This document shows, piece by piece, positions 62,747-64,000 of a stretch of 64,000 nucleotides of DNA. Each line of letters begins with the position of its first letter. Position 1 is the stretch's first letter. Source of the DNA: Climacium dendroides (Eukaryota; Streptophyta; Bryopsida; Hypnales; Climaciaceae); the NCBI GenBank assembly GCA_950106755.1, contig OX467092.1:9610001-9674000 (forward strand), in the 5' to 3' direction. The notes under the pieces are model-generated. The model ran no database searches and was not told where the DNA came from. It saw only the letters and a list, made by a program, of their open reading frames with translations. Position numbers and translations under genes: made by a program.

Positions 62747-63005
62747 GAGTAAGAGCGATCTGAATATGAAATTTTCTGGAGTAACATCTGAGGACAATGT
62801 GATCGATCCAACCGTACAATATGATCGGGAGGGTATCCTAGTATATACTGACAAACATTCAACTGTTAATTTGTCGTTTAGGGTGGTGTTTTCTTGCTCT
62901 GGAGTTTCAGATTGTGTAGGGAAAGCTGTTCAGAAAAGACACATAATTTTTTGCATGGCCTCTAGAATACACCAGGAGAGTGAATTAGCACTCACAATAT
63001 ACTAA
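62747..63005 (+). CDS. Candidate exon of an unidentified gene
   Basis: After the sequence TTTCTGTGGTGGACAG, which has an acceptor-like AG, an open frame runs 85 codons to TAA. It contains MKFSGVTSEDNVIDPTVQYD and GILVYTDKHSTVNLSFRVVF. Base composition is distinctly less AT-rich than the preceding 20 kb. It would fit a terminal coding exon on the plus strand. It is not phase-compatible with the last exon found at 43030, so I do not join them. No family was recognised. Confidence 0.28.
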
Positions 63006-63631
63006 GAAAATATACATGTTGACCTCATCAAAGCAGAAGACTTCAAAAAACTACAAAAACATCAAACTTCGGTCGTACTCATGCAAGGGTTCGGAGCCAT
63101 GCCGAATGACTGAATTCAAACATACAAACGAAAAGAAATCCCTTGCATAATCGGTACACTACATTTCTAGAATCCCGACGGTATAACTACAAAGTAGGGA
63201 ATGAGCAGTCACCCCCCAAAAAATGAAGAGAATTGGACGGCGCGATTTCCTAGAATAATCATGCAAAAGGGGGGTTCTTCATACTTCGACAGAAACCCGA
63301 CATCTTGCCGGGCGACCCTACAAACTGACTGCCTCGTCACATACTACCGTGCACAAAAGATCTGACCAGCTGGCCACAGATAGCAGGAAAAGGGTGGACA
63401 TCCAGAGGTTAGAAACGCCGACTACAAGAAGGCGCCTTATCCACACACAGTGAACTGAAAAGCAATTGCAACAATTCGGTTGCCAGGACCCACATCGTTC
63501 GACAAACAGGGGAGGCAAAACGACAGGCAAGTAATTCGGAAAGGTAAGAGTATATTCATCGGCATCAATTACAAAGTTCACGCACTTACAAAAATGTGCG
63601 CAATCATCCTCTATAGAATACAAGAAAAATA

Positions 63632-63679
63632 CTACAGAATCCGCAAGCTAGCATTTTTCTACAGAATCCGCAAGCTAGC
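63632..63679. repeat. 27-bp tandem duplication
   Basis: CTACAGAATCCGCAAGCTAGC occurs twice, at 63632-63652 and 63659-63679, separated by ATTTTT. Confidence 0.95.
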
Positions 63680-63808
63680 GACCACTGGTTCCCAAAACTC
63701 GCTATATCTTCATCCCCTGCGTTCTGAGCCTAGAAACCGACACACAAACTTCAGTGGAATAAGAAGGGTATCTGCAACGACGAAGCCACATCTACCCCAC
63801 ACTAAGAA

Positions 63809-63943
63809 TCAATCACTGGCCAACCAACCAAGATACGACACTAGTTCGGAACTGAAGTGCCCTTCAAGATGCGACACACTAAACATGTCGCCACTAGCAT
63901 GTACTGATTCTTCAAATTGGAGCACCGCTGGACGTTGCACCCC
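63809..63943 (-). CDS. Candidate 3'-terminal exon of a minus-strand gene
   Basis: On the minus strand a strong acceptor (TTTTCTATTCTGCTTTGC then TTTTGCAG) is followed by 44 open codons and TGA. The product begins GVQRPAVLQFEESVHASGDM and ends LVSYLGWLASD. The block is GC-richer than the surrounding DNA, and about 1 kb of similar composition follows that could be a 3' UTR. The gene would extend beyond the right edge of the window. The family is unknown, and plus-strand frames over the same bases lack an ATG. Confidence 0.33.
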   Translation of the reverse strand, partial: GVQRPAVLQFEESVHASGDMFSVSHLEGHFSSELVSYLGWLASD

Positions 63944-64000
63944 CTGCAAAAGCAAAGCAGAATAGAAAACCAATTGTCCACATCAAAGCCACATCTTGGC

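Noticed and set aside
63480..63965. 161-codon plus-strand open frame near the right edge
   Set aside because: It begins at TTG, has no family resemblance and lies over a better minus-strand exon candidate with a strong acceptor.

Overview
The window reads as nuclear DNA of a land plant. It is AT-rich, its genes are split by short GT-AG introns, and the recognisable families are plant ones: an external (NDB1-type) NAD(P)H dehydrogenase, an RCI2/PMP3 proteolipid, an F-box/kelch protein and CACTA (EnSpm-type) DNA transposons. I cannot name the species, and nothing decides between bryophyte, fern, gymnosperm or angiosperm. It is not bacterial: no operons, no ribosome binding sites, and most long stretches are decayed repeats.

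Layout. 1-3790: AT-rich, with only a short relic coding fragment. 3791-6925: a broken, transposase-like DUF7869 gene. 7480-7749: a relic coding fragment on the minus strand. 8744-10615: an AAT microsatellite and an old dispersed repeat. 11094-14259: an intact 9-exon minus-strand gene for a 416-residue coiled-coil protein that I do not recognise; it shows only when the exons are chained. 14260-24940: gene-free repeat territory with a CACTA MITE (18988-19129), a 354-bp palindrome (21458-21811), a TIR element (22023-22738) and a long TA microsatellite. 24942-28640: a complete 5-exon NDB1-type NAD(P)H dehydrogenase on the minus strand. 31292-32537: a non-autonomous CACTA element. 33380-34342: a 2-exon RCI2/PMP3 gene with a decayed copy of its second exon inside its intron. 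34343-39560: AT-rich, no secure gene. 39600-43030: a GC-richer block with a duplicated 5' leader and three phase-compatible exons of an unidentified membrane protein.

43200-58500 is a transposon nest. It holds two palindromic MITEs of one family with perfect 8-bp target duplications (46045-46197 and 48059-48333). It holds a 2655-bp CACTA element (48578-51232) whose core is a 38/76-bp higher-order array of hairpin-forming units. It also holds a 4284-bp CACTA element (52747-57030) inserted into the F-box of an F-box/kelch pseudogene; removing the element and one copy of the 3-bp duplication restores the F-box reading frame. 58500-62680 is AT-rich with another dispersed repeat copy. 62680-64000 is again GC-richer, with possible exons on both strands.

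The genes are unrelated neighbours rather than a pathway. The main story is layered DNA-transposon activity, with CACTA elements, their deletion derivatives and foldback MITEs landing in genes, introns and each other.
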